Below are positions 51,320 through 59,454 of a DNA stretch of 59,454 bases, piece by piece (position 1 is the stretch's first letter; every line of letters begins with the position of its first letter). Source of the DNA: Treponema sp. (GTDB taxonomy: Bacteria > Spirochaetota > Spirochaetia > Treponematales > Breznakiellaceae); contig WQTD01000015.1 of the NCBI GenBank assembly GCA_009786455.1, forward strand, positions 1 through 59,454, written 5' to 3'. Under the pieces are notes generated by a model, which saw nothing but the letters and a program-made list of their open reading frames with translations, made no database searches and had not been told where the DNA came from. Both the position numbers and the translations under genes were made by a program.

Positions 51320-53512
51320 ATGAAGCTTAAGTATAAACTGAGCGTGATGGTAATCGCAATATTGATTGTGGTCGTTGCGGCAATCTCTATTATTTTGCTT
51401 ACCAGTTCATCATCAATTGCTATTGATCTGAATCTGGACGTAATTGAATACCTGTCCGGCGAGAAGGCTGAGTTCTGGAAAGGGCGGCAGGACTCCCGTT
51501 TTTCCATGTTAAATACCATCGCGGAAATAATGGCTGATTATCAGGATATAGATCAGGAAGATCGGCGTAATATATTTGATACAATGTTAAAAGGCGTTTT
51601 AGAAGCCAGACCTGAATATTTACAGCTTTATACAGTTTGGAAGCCAAACGCTGTGGACGGTATGGATGCCCAAATGATTGGCAGAGCAGGTTCTACCGCT
51701 ACAGGGCAATACGCAGCAGCTTATACAAGGGAATCCGGCAATATAGTTCTCAGGGCTACCACTGATATAGATAATACAATGAAATATTTAAGCACTGTCA
51801 ATCCAGTAAATCCAATGGACCGTGCGGAACCTCCCATTTTCAGGGACGGCAGATATTTGCTCAGGTATATGGTTCCTGTTATTTCTGCGCGTACAAATGA
51901 AGTAGTGGGAGCTGTCGGTTTATTGCTGTATATCGATCAAATACAGCCTCTGGTAGAGGAAACTGTCAAAACACATGATGAAATAGCCGTAATGGGAATT
52001 TACACAGGTACAGGATTTATATTGGCGCATTCATTCGCTGATCGCGTCGGAAAAAATATGCTCGATACAGAAACGTTTTTAGGCAATGACCTGCAGTCTG
52101 CGTTTAATGCGATTGCCGAAGGAAAAGATTTCCACACTGATTCTTATTCTGATGCATTAGAAATACATTTGCATACTTTCTTCTCTCCCCTTGAGATCGG
52201 CAAATCAGGTCAATACTGGGCTGTAATGATTGGAGCAAGCGAAGATCATATATTATCCGAGGTTAATCATTTAACCCGGCTGACCATTATACTTGCACTC
52301 GTAATCGCAGCTGCGGTAGCGGTAATCATTTACTTTGTCCTGCATTTTACAATGATGCCGGTTATCAACGTAACTGAAACATTAAAAGATATTTCTCAGG
52401 GCGAAGGAGATCTTACGGTTAAAATCGCTGAAAAAGGAAAGGATGAAATAACCGACTTGTCCCGTTACTTTAACCAGACTATAAAAAAAATCAGAGACCT
52501 TATGATAATGATAAAAGGGGAAGCCAATTTATTATCAAGCATAGGAAACGATCTTGCGAGCAATATGAATGAAACCGCCGCGGCTGTTAATGAAATTACC
52601 TCAAATATACAAAGCATCAAAATCAGGATAATTAACCAGAGCGCCAGCGTTACGCAGACAAACGCGACAATGGAACAGGTAACGATTAATATCAATAAAT
52701 TAAACGGCAATATTGAAAATCAAACCAGTCATGTTTCACAGGCATCCGCCGCCATTGAAGAGATGGTAGCCAACATTGCCTCCGTTACGGATACGCTTGT
52801 AAAAAACGGCGCTAACGTAAAAACACTAATGGACGCTTCAGAGGTTGGACGCGGCAGCTTACAGGAAGTATCAGCGGACATTCAGGAAATTGCGCGCGAA
52901 TCTGAAGGTCTTCTGGAAATTAACTCGGTAATGAACAATATTGCCGCGCAGACAAACCTGCTCTCTATGAACGCCGCTATTGAAGCCGCTCATGCGGGAG
53001 AAGCGGGAAAAGGTTTTGCCGTTGTCGCTGATGAAATCCGGAAACTCGCGGAAAATTCCAGCGCGCAGTCGAAAACCATCGGAACGGTGCTCAAGAAGAT
53101 TAAAGAGTCAATCGACAAGATAACCCATTCTACAGAAAATGTATTAAACAAATTCGAAGCGATTGATTCAGGGGTTAAAACAGTTTCCCAGCAGGAAGAA
53201 AATATCCGTCATGCGATGGAAGAACAGGGAGAAGGCTCGAAGCAAATCCTGGAAGGTATCAGCAATGTCAATCAGATAACAAAGCAGGTGGAAGAAGGCT
53301 CCAGGGAGATGCTTGAAGGTTCGCAGGAAGTCATCAGGGAAAGCCAAAACCTTGAAAAGGCAACGCAGGAAATAACATCCGGCATGAACGAAATGGCGAC
53401 CGGTGCAGATCAGATTAATGTCGCTGTAACCCATGTCAACGATATAAGCATTAAAAACCGCGAAGGAATTGATAAACTGCTTAAAGAAGTAGGAAGATTC
53501 AAGATTGAATAG
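51320..53512 (+). CDS. Methyl-accepting chemotaxis protein (double Cache)
   Basis: A 730-residue chemoreceptor. Helix 1 (about 7-28), a periplasmic double Cache sensor (about 35-310), helix 2 (about 317-340), HAMP ('[15 protein letters not shown]', near 355-370) and a long cytoplasmic coiled coil. The signalling tip is '[28 protein letters not shown]' across about 535-562, with '[14 protein letters not shown]' after it, the sequence that binds CheA and CheW. Ligand class is unknown; Cache receptors sense amino acids, organic acids or amines. ATG with 'aagggga' ribosome binding site. It lies between a diguanylate cyclase and a Cache/HATPase protein, perhaps linking motility and c-di-GMP signals. 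Confidence 0.95.
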   Translation: MKLKYKLSVMVIAILIVVVAAISIILLTSSSSIAIDLNLDVIEYLSGEKAEFWKGRQDSRFSMLNTIAEIMADYQDIDQEDRRNIFDTMLKGVLEARPEYLQLYTVWKPNAVDGMDAQMIGRAGSTATGQYAAAYTRESGNIVLRATTDIDNTMKYLSTVNPVNPMDRAEPPIFRDGRYLLRYMVPVISARTNEVVGAVGLLLYIDQIQPLVEETVKTHDEIAVMGIYTGTGFILAHSFADRVGKNMLDTETFLGNDLQSAFNAIAEGKDFHTDSYSDALEIHLHTFFSPLEIGKSGQYWAVMIGASEDHILSEVNHLTRLTIILALVIAAAVAVIIYFVLHFTMMPVINVTETLKDISQGEGDLTVKIAEKGKDEITDLSRYFNQTIKKIRDLMIMIKGEANLLSSIGNDLASNMNETAAAVNEITSNIQSIKIRIINQSASVTQTNATMEQVTININKLNGNIENQTSHVSQASAAIEEMVANIASVTDTLVKNGANVKTLMDASEVGRGSLQEVSADIQEIARESEGLLEINSVMNNIAAQTNLLSMNAAIEAAHAGEAGKGFAVVADEIRKLAENSSAQSKTIGTVLKKIKESIDKITHSTENVLNKFEAIDSGVKTVSQQEENIRHAMEEQGEGSKQILEGISNVNQITKQVEEGSREMLEGSQEVIRESQNLEKATQEITSGMNEMATGADQINVAVTHVNDISIKNREGIDKLLKEVGRFKIE

Positions 53513-53589
53513 CCGTAACAAAAGATTTTAATGTTTGAAAAATTCCAGATCAGACTTGTTTTAGGCTGGATTAAAGCGCGGAACGATTA

Positions 53590-55392
53590 ATGAAAATTAA
53601 AATAGAAAGAATTGCAGAGATAGTCAGAAATAATATTCGTAAAGTTACCTTGATTTTCTTGGCTTTTATGCTGATGGCTGCCGCTGCATTTTTTTTAATC
53701 GGACATACTATAAAACAGCGCCTTATTGACAGGGCGAATGAAATAATCTCCGTCTCTGAAGCGAATGTAAGGACGGGGTTTTCAGAAGTTGAGACAATCC
53801 TTCTTAACACCGGATATTTTGTACAAAAAATGTTAAATCAGAACGCGCCGGCGCAGAATATTTACGATTTTCTTTCAGTTACAACGCAATGGATGCGGCA
53901 CCGTGAGGGCGGATTATTTAATTATTACGGTGTTTACGGATATATTAACGATGAATTTATTGACAGTATTGGTTTAAATCCAGACAGCGATTATATTCCG
54001 CAGACACGGCCATGGTATCAGGCTGCCGGTCAAAGCGGCGCTTCTGTAGGATATACAGTACCGTATACAGACTGGCGCACCGGCGATACTCTCATTTCCG
54101 CGGTATATAATATTTTTGATAATGACAGGAATAACGCCGGTATTCTTGTCATTGATGTTGAAATAGGCTGGCTTACTGAATATGTCAATTCCTTTGCGCC
54201 TGCATCCGGGATTCTTTTAAATCAAAACATGACCGTAATGGCTCATCATGATAATTCCCTTATCGGGATGAGTCTTCAGGATCTTGGCAAGTCTTATTTT
54301 GAAATTGCCGGAATACTTCGAAGTGGCGGAGAGGTTACAGCCCGAAGTGTAAAAGGCGATAATGAAATGTCCGGCATTGCCTTTTTTACCCAGCTCTTTA
54401 ACGGCTGGTATATGGGAATTGTTATGCCTTATCATAAATTTTACGGTGATTTATACGTTTCAGCCCTGATACTGTTCCTTTTGGGTCTTGTTCTTTTTTT
54501 CCTTCTTTGTTATATGCTACTGCGTCTCTCCTCCGCAGGGGTGCGGTATATTTCCGCAAGTTATAAATTTTCATCGCTTGTTAATGATACTGTTGATATT
54601 GTACGCATCCAGTTAGGTGAAAAGCCGGTCAGATTTTTCACAAATATTGACAGCGCTGTTCCCTGCCGCCTTTTGGGTGACGAAGTGCGGTTCCGTCAGG
54701 CGCTCCTCAATCTGCTTTTAAATTCAATCAAACATACCGAAAAAGGTTTTATCGGTCTTTTCATTACAGTTGAAAAATTTGAAGAAAAAAAGGTTTGGCT
54801 GAAAATAACTGTGACTGATACCGGAGAAAAGCCTTTCAATGAATCTGTCTGGATTGATTTGAACGGGAACAGTATTACCGAAGGGAAAAGCCGAACTGGA
54901 TTCCCTGTTATAAAACGTTTATGCGCCGAGATGAACGGAGAATTTTTCATGGAGAGCGAACCCGGAAAGGGAAGCACCTTTACAATGACCATTATGCAGG
55001 AGATAGAGTCCCCTGCGCCTTTTGCCGCAGTTAAGGAACCTGTGAAGAAGAAAGTATTGATTTATGAAGGACGCATAGTTCACGCTAAATCATTAAGCTG
55101 GTCTCTGGAAAATATGCATGTTCCTCATGTTGTCGTTACAAATCAAGCTGAATTTTCCCTGACTCTTCACAGCGGGGAATGGTTTTATATATTTTCCGGT
55201 TACGGTCTTTATAAAAAAATAAAGCCGCTGCTTGCGGAAGAAAAATTCCTTAACGGCAAAAAACCTTTTCTGGCGCTTATGACAGAGACGGGAACAGAAG
55301 AATCCATTCCCGATGTACGTTTTATTCCGCTTCCTGTAAACACCCTCTCTATTGCCGGCGTCCTTGAAAATGAGACAGACAGCCGGAAATAA
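53590..55392 (+). CDS. Cache-sensor HATPase protein lacking phospho-acceptor His and Asp
   Basis: A 600-residue protein built like a hybrid sensor kinase but missing its chemistry. Helix 1 (about 18-38), a double Cache periplasmic domain (about 45-285, 'TRPWYQAAGQSGASVGYTVP') and helix 2 (about 293-316) lead after only about 12 residues to a linker ('YKFSSLVNDTVDIVRIQL') and HATPase ('LLNLLLNSIKHTEKG', then 'VTDTGEKPF'). A HisKA helix with 'HExRTP' is absent. The usual GxGLGL is reduced to 'SRTGFPVIKRL'. The last 120 residues are receiver-like but lack the conserved Asp ('YEGRIVHA' and 'WFYIFSGYG' stand where acidic residues should be). It is probably a non-catalytic sensor or an allosteric partner of another kinase. 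Start ATG 53590. Confidence 0.8.
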   Translation: MKIKIERIAEIVRNNIRKVTLIFLAFMLMAAAAFFLIGHTIKQRLIDRANEIISVSEANVRTGFSEVETILLNTGYFVQKMLNQNAPAQNIYDFLSVTTQWMRHREGGLFNYYGVYGYINDEFIDSIGLNPDSDYIPQTRPWYQAAGQSGASVGYTVPYTDWRTGDTLISAVYNIFDNDRNNAGILVIDVEIGWLTEYVNSFAPASGILLNQNMTVMAHHDNSLIGMSLQDLGKSYFEIAGILRSGGEVTARSVKGDNEMSGIAFFTQLFNGWYMGIVMPYHKFYGDLYVSALILFLLGLVLFFLLCYMLLRLSSAGVRYISASYKFSSLVNDTVDIVRIQLGEKPVRFFTNIDSAVPCRLLGDEVRFRQALLNLLLNSIKHTEKGFIGLFITVEKFEEKKVWLKITVTDTGEKPFNESVWIDLNGNSITEGKSRTGFPVIKRLCAEMNGEFFMESEPGKGSTFTMTIMQEIESPAPFAAVKEPVKKKVLIYEGRIVHAKSLSWSLENMHVPHVVVTNQAEFSLTLHSGEWFYIFSGYGLYKKIKPLLAEEKFLNGKKPFLALMTETGTEESIPDVRFIPLPVNTLSIAGVLENETDSRK

Positions 55393-55409
55393 CCCGACGC
55401 TGGCAGGGT

Positions 55410-56810
55410 TTATTTTAACGGACCGCGGTATTGATTAATGCCGAGTTTATCCAGCCGGTGTCTGTGAACGTCAAGCCGTTTGGAAAAATCGCCAAGATTT
55501 TTATTTTCAAAAGGCGTCCAGAGATTCTCCGCGATGGCGCACATGCGCGGGAAGATCATGTACTCTGCGATTTTTCCGGCATAGATTACTTCTGACCACA
55601 AATTTCCCTGTCCTCCGAGAATAAGGGACGGCTCTTTCATCTGCGCTGTTACCGGATTCATCGAATAACCCATTTCAATTGTGGAAAGTCCCAGCGTCCG
55701 CCCTGTTTCTTCAGGTTCCGGCAAATGTTTATAGTCAAGATAGCATCCGTGTGTGTTAGGTGTCATAATAACCTGATGTCCAAGTCCGCTGGCTTTTATT
55801 CCTCCCTCTTCTCCGCGCCATGACATTATAACCGCTTCATCGGGGAGTTTATATTTTGGAGTATCCTCAAGTATTTCATCCCAGCCGATTGCGATCCTGC
55901 TCCTTTGCATGAGCATTTTAACCAGAGAGCAGGTTATCCAGCTTTGAAGATCGGCAGGTTTTTCGAGTTCCAAACTTTCAAGTTTCTTTCGGCATTTGGG
56001 ACATTCCTGCCATCTGTTAAAAAGAACTTCGTCTCCGCCTATATGCACCCATTTTGAAGGAAAAAGACGGACAAGAGTATCAAAGACTGCGTTAAAAAAA
56101 TCAAAGATCTGATCATTGCCGGCGCAGAGGACATCTTCAAAAATACCGAAACGGTCTTCCACGCGGTAGGGACCGCCGGTACAGCCAAGACCGGGGTAAC
56201 AGGCAAGAATTGCGCTTGCATGTCCCGGGAGATCAACTTCCGGGATTATTTCCATGTGACGCCGCGCGGCATAATTTACGATGCGGCGGATATCATCTTC
56301 TGAATAAAACTCACTTTTATAAGATGCCCAGGGGAAGCGGCGATCCTGCCTTCGTGCGCCGATTTCATTTAACAGCGGATATTCCGGAACAGGAAAACGC
56401 CAGCCCTGATCATCTGTCAGGTGCCAGTGGAAGCGGTTTATGTGGTGTATTGAAAGAACGTCAATTATTTTTTCAATAAAGGGAACCGAATAAAAATAAC
56501 GCGAACAATCCAGCATGAAACCTCTCCACGGGAAACGCGGGTAGTCGTTTATTTCAGCGCAGGGCAGGATGAGCTTACCGTCTTTAAATTCGGAGAGCAT
56601 AAGCTGTCTGAAAGTTTGCTCACCCCGGAACATTCCCGTTTCCGAACTGGCTTCTACCGTAATTCCGTCCTTCTTTATAATGAGCCTGTATGCCTCCTGC
56701 CCATCAAGTTTTATATTCCGTTTATTCAATAACGGCATTCCATCGGAACAGAATTCTCCGTCACTGTAATTAATGGAGACCGGCTTTGGTATAATTGACA
56801 ACTCTTTCAT
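55410..56810 (-). CDS. Cytoplasmic beta-N-acetylhexosaminidase (GH20)
   Basis: A 466-residue family-20 glycosidase that removes terminal GlcNAc or GalNAc from oligosaccharides. N-terminal beta domain 'LSIIPKPVSINY', then the TIM barrel with 'INRFHWHLTDDQGWRFPVPE', 'EIIPEVDLPGHASAIL' and the catalytic pair in 'HIGGDEVLF' (Asp-Glu near residue 261), which works through the substrate acetamido group. There is no signal peptide, so the substrate must be imported; the ABC permeases two genes upstream are the obvious route. It is translationally coupled to the acetyltransferase gene by a TAATG overlap. Chitobiose, peptidoglycan fragments or host glycans are the likely sources. Confidence 0.92.
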   Translation of the reverse strand: MKELSIIPKPVSINYSDGEFCSDGMPLLNKRNIKLDGQEAYRLIIKKDGITVEASSETGMFRGEQTFRQLMLSEFKDGKLILPCAEINDYPRFPWRGFMLDCSRYFYSVPFIEKIIDVLSIHHINRFHWHLTDDQGWRFPVPEYPLLNEIGARRQDRRFPWASYKSEFYSEDDIRRIVNYAARRHMEIIPEVDLPGHASAILACYPGLGCTGGPYRVEDRFGIFEDVLCAGNDQIFDFFNAVFDTLVRLFPSKWVHIGGDEVLFNRWQECPKCRKKLESLELEKPADLQSWITCSLVKMLMQRSRIAIGWDEILEDTPKYKLPDEAVIMSWRGEEGGIKASGLGHQVIMTPNTHGCYLDYKHLPEPEETGRTLGLSTIEMGYSMNPVTAQMKEPSLILGGQGNLWSEVIYAGKIAEYMIFPRMCAIAENLWTPFENKNLGDFSKRLDVHRHRLDKLGINQYRGPLK

Positions 56811-58021
56811 TAAAAATACTCCGTTAAATGCTGCGGACGCTCAGTGAACACCCGCTTTAATATTTCAAGATTGCCGTTTACCGTCAATCCTTTCTGCCTT
56901 GAATACAGCGCGTTTTCAAGTGATCTGTAGCCTGTAACAAGCTGGCTCAGTGCGGGAATATCGCACTGGATATCTGCGTTCTTTGATGTGCTTGACACCT
57001 TTGATCCCCGCGATCCGAATTGGACTAGATACTTACCGCTGTTGGCTGTGATGTTTTCATCATTAACTTCGATAATATACTGACCTTCACAATCAGGCGG
57101 GGAGCGCATTAATTCAAGAGCGGTTTTAATATTTATTATTCTTGTCATGTCTTTTGGTTTTATTTTTTGTTCCACCGACCATGCGTCTCCGATAAAATCA
57201 AAGGGGTCAATAAATACAGGCATTGCCCATTTTAAATTCTCAAATTGGGCGGAAAGACCGCTTACAAGACCAAAAGCTCCGTACATCCCCTTTATATCGG
57301 AGAAGGCAAATTCCGAAATTGACATTTGATGTTCGCCTTCTTCTGTTTTGTCCTGATACTTTATATAGCTTTTCGGCTTCCCTGTTTCATCTTTCCATAA
57401 ATAAATAAATGATCCTGAGGCGTAGGGATCCTGCCTTGTAAAATTTTTCCATGCACGGTTGTCAGACCAGTAATCCCTGTTTACTCCATGATTTATATTT
57501 TTAATATATTCAGAATGCACTTCGGCAAGCAGGGATGTATCATCCCCCGGATGAACAAGAATGAATTGACCGTATGGTTTTATTATAGATAAACAATTTG
57601 CCGGAATACTGATATTGTTTCTTGCGCAGCAAATTTCATAGCCGAATTTTCTGTAAAAATCATGCGAGAAAGGGGCAAGACTGGAAAAAAGGACTCCCTT
57701 TTCATAAGCTTCAGGGAGCATTTTTTCGAAAATACGCCGTACATAACCGCCCTTGCGCGCTTCAGGCAGGGTTCCCACTCCCCCAATGCCTGACATCTTT
57801 ACATCATGGCCGTCAAAGCGCATAAGGAACTCAATTTCCCATATTCCGGCAAGAAGCTTCTTTCCTTCAAAAGCGCCCCATGCCCAGTGCGCCGGATGAT
57901 CTAAGGGATCAGGTTCATTTTCTTCTTCTTTGGAGAAATCTCTGCGAAAATTAAATACAATAACATGCATTCTTTGAAGCTGAGGAAGATCATCAGTTTC
58001 CAGTCTGCGAATCTCTACCAT
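56810..58021 (-). CDS. Eis-like GNAT acetyltransferase with SCP2-like tail
   Basis: A 403-residue N-acetyltransferase of the Eis family. The N-terminal GNAT domain shows 'MSGIGGVGTLPEARKGGYVRRI' across about 76-97, the acetyl-CoA pyrophosphate loop, and 'FYRKFGYEIC' near 126. A second GNAT-like domain (about 150-290) is followed by an SCP2-like region (about 300-395), and the chain ends in a Phe whose carboxylate is catalytic in Eis proteins. Mycobacterial Eis acetylates aminoglycosides and host or bacterial amines, but the native substrate here is unknown. The context (sugar permeases upstream, hexosaminidase coupled downstream) suggests acetylation of amino sugars or peptidoglycan pieces (inference). 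ATG 58021. Confidence 0.85.
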   Translation of the reverse strand: MVEIRRLETDDLPQLQRMHVIVFNFRRDFSKEEENEPDPLDHPAHWAWGAFEGKKLLAGIWEIEFLMRFDGHDVKMSGIGGVGTLPEARKGGYVRRIFEKMLPEAYEKGVLFSSLAPFSHDFYRKFGYEICCARNNISIPANCLSIIKPYGQFILVHPGDDTSLLAEVHSEYIKNINHGVNRDYWSDNRAWKNFTRQDPYASGSFIYLWKDETGKPKSYIKYQDKTEEGEHQMSISEFAFSDIKGMYGAFGLVSGLSAQFENLKWAMPVFIDPFDFIGDAWSVEQKIKPKDMTRIINIKTALELMRSPPDCEGQYIIEVNDENITANSGKYLVQFGSRGSKVSSTSKNADIQCDIPALSQLVTGYRSLENALYSRQKGLTVNGNLEILKRVFTERPQHLTEYF

Positions 58022-58067
58022 TGATTCTCCCCGAGTCTCTTAAAGTATGAAATTGATGGCAGAGGCG

Positions 58068-58913
58068 TTAGCCTTTTACCGCTCCCGCAGAAACACCTTT
58101 TGTAATTTGTTTTCTGAAGATTATGTAAAAGACGATCATCGGCGTCATTCCTGTAACAAGAGCGGCAAACTGCTTGCCGTAATCCGTTGCCATAACACCG
58201 GAGAACATATACATTCCCAAAGGGACCGACTTCAGGTTATCCGCCGCGACCAGAATATTGATAAGCATAAACTCATTCCATGTTCCTGTCGTGGTAAGGA
58301 TAGCTACCGTTGTCGCTACAGGAGCCGCCATTGGTAGAATTATCCGCCAGAAAATGCTCAAATATATGGCGCCGTCAATACGGGCTGACTCAATTATTTC
58401 GTTATGAATGCCTTTAATATACTCTGTGGCAAGATAAACACCCATCGGGAGTCCAACGCCTATGTATGGAATTAATACCCCCAGTCTTGTATTATAAAGC
58501 CCTATTACCCTAATCATCAGAAAAAGCGGAATCATGATACATTGAAGGGTAATTAAAATACCTATAATAAAACTGCCGTGCAGAATGGGCGTGGCTTTTG
58601 TCGGAAGTTTTGCAAAAGCAAACCCTGCCATAAAACTAAGTATAATTATCGATATGACCGTAACGGTGGTATAGAAAATACTGTTAGCAATGAGCATGAA
58701 AAAATTCGCATCCCTCCATGCTAAATAATAATTTCTGGGAAACCATCTTTCAGGAAAAGCCAATTTACTCGTCGCCATATATTCCTGGGTTGTTTTAAAG
58801 GAACTCATTACTACCCAGAAAATCGGGTAAGCAGCGAGAACTGCAAAAATAATTACAATAAAATACATTATTGACAGGAAAAAAGTGTTTGTTTTACGAA
58901 TATCGCTGTTCAT
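58068..58913 (-). CDS. CUT1 sugar ABC permease (MalG-like)
   Basis: A 281-residue inner-membrane permease with six helices. The EAA loop reads 'EIIESARIDGAIYLSIFWRIILPMAAPV' across residues about 175-202, which docks on the ATPase. Length and the N-terminal 'FFLSIMYFIVIIFAVLAAYPIFW' are typical of MalG-type subunits of oligosaccharide importers. It is paired with the upstream MalF-like gene, one base away, and followed 46 bp later by the acetyltransferase and GH20 genes. The binding protein should lie beyond the right edge; the ATPase may be a shared MsmK-type protein encoded elsewhere, as is common for CUT1 systems in spirochaetes and firmicutes. Confidence 0.93.
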   Translation of the reverse strand: MNSDIRKTNTFFLSIMYFIVIIFAVLAAYPIFWVVMSSFKTTQEYMATSKLAFPERWFPRNYYLAWRDANFFMLIANSIFYTTVTVISIIILSFMAGFAFAKLPTKATPILHGSFIIGILITLQCIMIPLFLMIRVIGLYNTRLGVLIPYIGVGLPMGVYLATEYIKGIHNEIIESARIDGAIYLSIFWRIILPMAAPVATTVAILTTTGTWNEFMLINILVAADNLKSVPLGMYMFSGVMATDYGKQFAALVTGMTPMIVFYIIFRKQITKGVSAGAVKG

Positions 58914-58914
58914 G

Positions 58915-59454
58915 TTATTCCCCCGTTGTTAAACGTTTTTCCACGAATCTTGTTATCCCGATTAATATAAAACAGATAATCACCATAACAGTGGAAATTG
59001 CGTTCGCTATTGCATAATTAGGAGCTCCCCGGAAGGCTTTGAGGAACATGTACAGCGAAAGAACGCTTGTACTGTGGCTTGGCCGCCCTTCCGTCATTAC
59101 AAAGATTAGATCGAATGATCTTAAAGAACCGGAAATGGCAAGAATTGCGCAGGTCACAATAACTCCAGATAAAGCCGGCAGGATTATATATCTAAGGGTT
59201 TGCATTTCGTTCGCCCCGTCTATTTTCGATGCTTCTATAACAGATGCGTCAATTTTTTGCATATTTGCAAGGAATATCAGCATATAAATCCCTGTGTACA
59301 TCCACAGTATAACGCCCAGCACCGCGAATATATCCGAACTGCTCGGAATATATACAGCGTCAGGATTAAATCTTTTTTGAATTTCCAATAAAACGCTCTG
59401 AGAACTTAAAAAGAATCTTTTAAAAAGTATACCTATGATAATAGCGGCGATTAC
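58915..59454 (-). CDS. CUT1 sugar ABC permease (MalF-like), 5' end outside the window
   Basis: The reading frame stays open to the right edge (59454), so this is a partial gene: only the C-terminal part, about 179 residues, is present. A TTG at 59388 is not the start, because the frame continues upstream with 'IIIGILFKRFFLSSQSV'. The EAA loop 'EASKIDGANEMQTLRYIILPALSG' lies across about residues 70-95 of the visible part, and the last helix is 'VMVIICFILIGITRFVEKRL'. It forms the permease heterodimer with the next gene (stop and start one base apart). The cargo is probably an amino-sugar oligosaccharide, judging from the hexosaminidase in the same run. Confidence 0.92.
   Translation of the reverse strand, partial: VIAAIIIGILFKRFFLSSQSVLLEIQKRFNPDAVYIPSSSDIFAVLGVILWMYTGIYMLIFLANMQKIDASVIEASKIDGANEMQTLRYIILPALSGVIVTCAILAISGSLRSFDLIFVMTEGRPSHSTSVLSLYMFLKAFRGAPNYAIANAISTVMVIICFILIGITRFVEKRLTTGE

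Noticed and set aside
1-59454. Insertion sequences, phage genes, integrases or rRNA
   Set aside because: Read through both strands; no transposase, integrase, phage structural gene or rRNA segment was recognised.

Overview
The window looks like a chromosomal segment of a host-associated spirochaete of the Treponema type. The clues are a PnrA/TmpC-like BMP lipoprotein with its nucleoside ABC transporter, a eukaryote-type hexokinase, a giant membrane-anchored coiled-coil protein of the spirochaete (SpiroCoCo-like) kind, AddAB-type recombination nucleases, and several lipoproteins with loose spirochaetal lipoboxes. This assignment is inference from gene content; no rRNA is present. Both ends cut through genes, and the left end begins with 14 G residues that look artificial.

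Layout. 1-1508: a partial NarL-type sensor kinase divergent from a small membrane protein. 1693-7196: a nucleoside uptake and salvage operon (BMP lipoprotein, double ATPase, two permeases, uridine phosphorylase). 7470-14642: class II B12-dependent ribonucleotide reductase, THUMP-type RNA methyltransferase, adenylate kinase and convergent prolyl-tRNA synthetase. 14771-20780: a two-receiver response regulator and a 1.7-kaa lipoprotein-like BvgS-type hybrid kinase. 20781-24712: a regulatory and repeat-rich stretch with an HD-GYP gene remnant, tRNA-Pro(CGG), tRNA-Asp(GUC), a 27-codon ORF with a near-perfect ribosome binding site, a strong terminator, a stand-alone AraC-type DNA-binding domain, an esterase, a hexokinase, and a family of related hairpins at gene ends. 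24713-37770: AddA, AddB, a uracil-DNA-glycosylase-like protein, the giant coiled-coil protein with two different internal repeat arrays, and a HAD phosphatase. 37866-42822: an M20 peptidase translationally coupled to two tandem YfcC-type transporters, then a DinB-like protein.

42880-44740 is an AT-rich accessory island: a small unknown gene, an XRE regulator killed by one amber codon, an intact mazEF toxin-antitoxin pair and a truncated antitoxin-like ORF. 44738-48798 is housekeeping and envelope: a secreted protein with an NlpC-like Cys motif, an HtrA protease, RadC, and a glucosaminidase lipoprotein. 48853-55392 is a run of three transmembrane signalling proteins (diguanylate cyclase, methyl-accepting chemotaxis protein, and an unusual Cache/HATPase protein without a visible phospho-acceptor histidine). 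55410-59454 is a leftward sugar operon: two CUT1 ABC permeases, an Eis-like acetyltransferase and a cytoplasmic GH20 hexosaminidase, suggesting import and hydrolysis of amino-sugar oligosaccharides.

The best candidate for something undescribed is 21718-22218: a tiny peptide gene with a consensus Shine-Dalgarno, an intrinsic terminator directly after it, and then a lone AraC-type HTH gene whose own Shine-Dalgarno abuts the terminator's T-tract. Second are the hairpin family that marks transcript ends in 21.2-24.7 kb and the Cache/HATPase protein lacking both phosphorylation sites.
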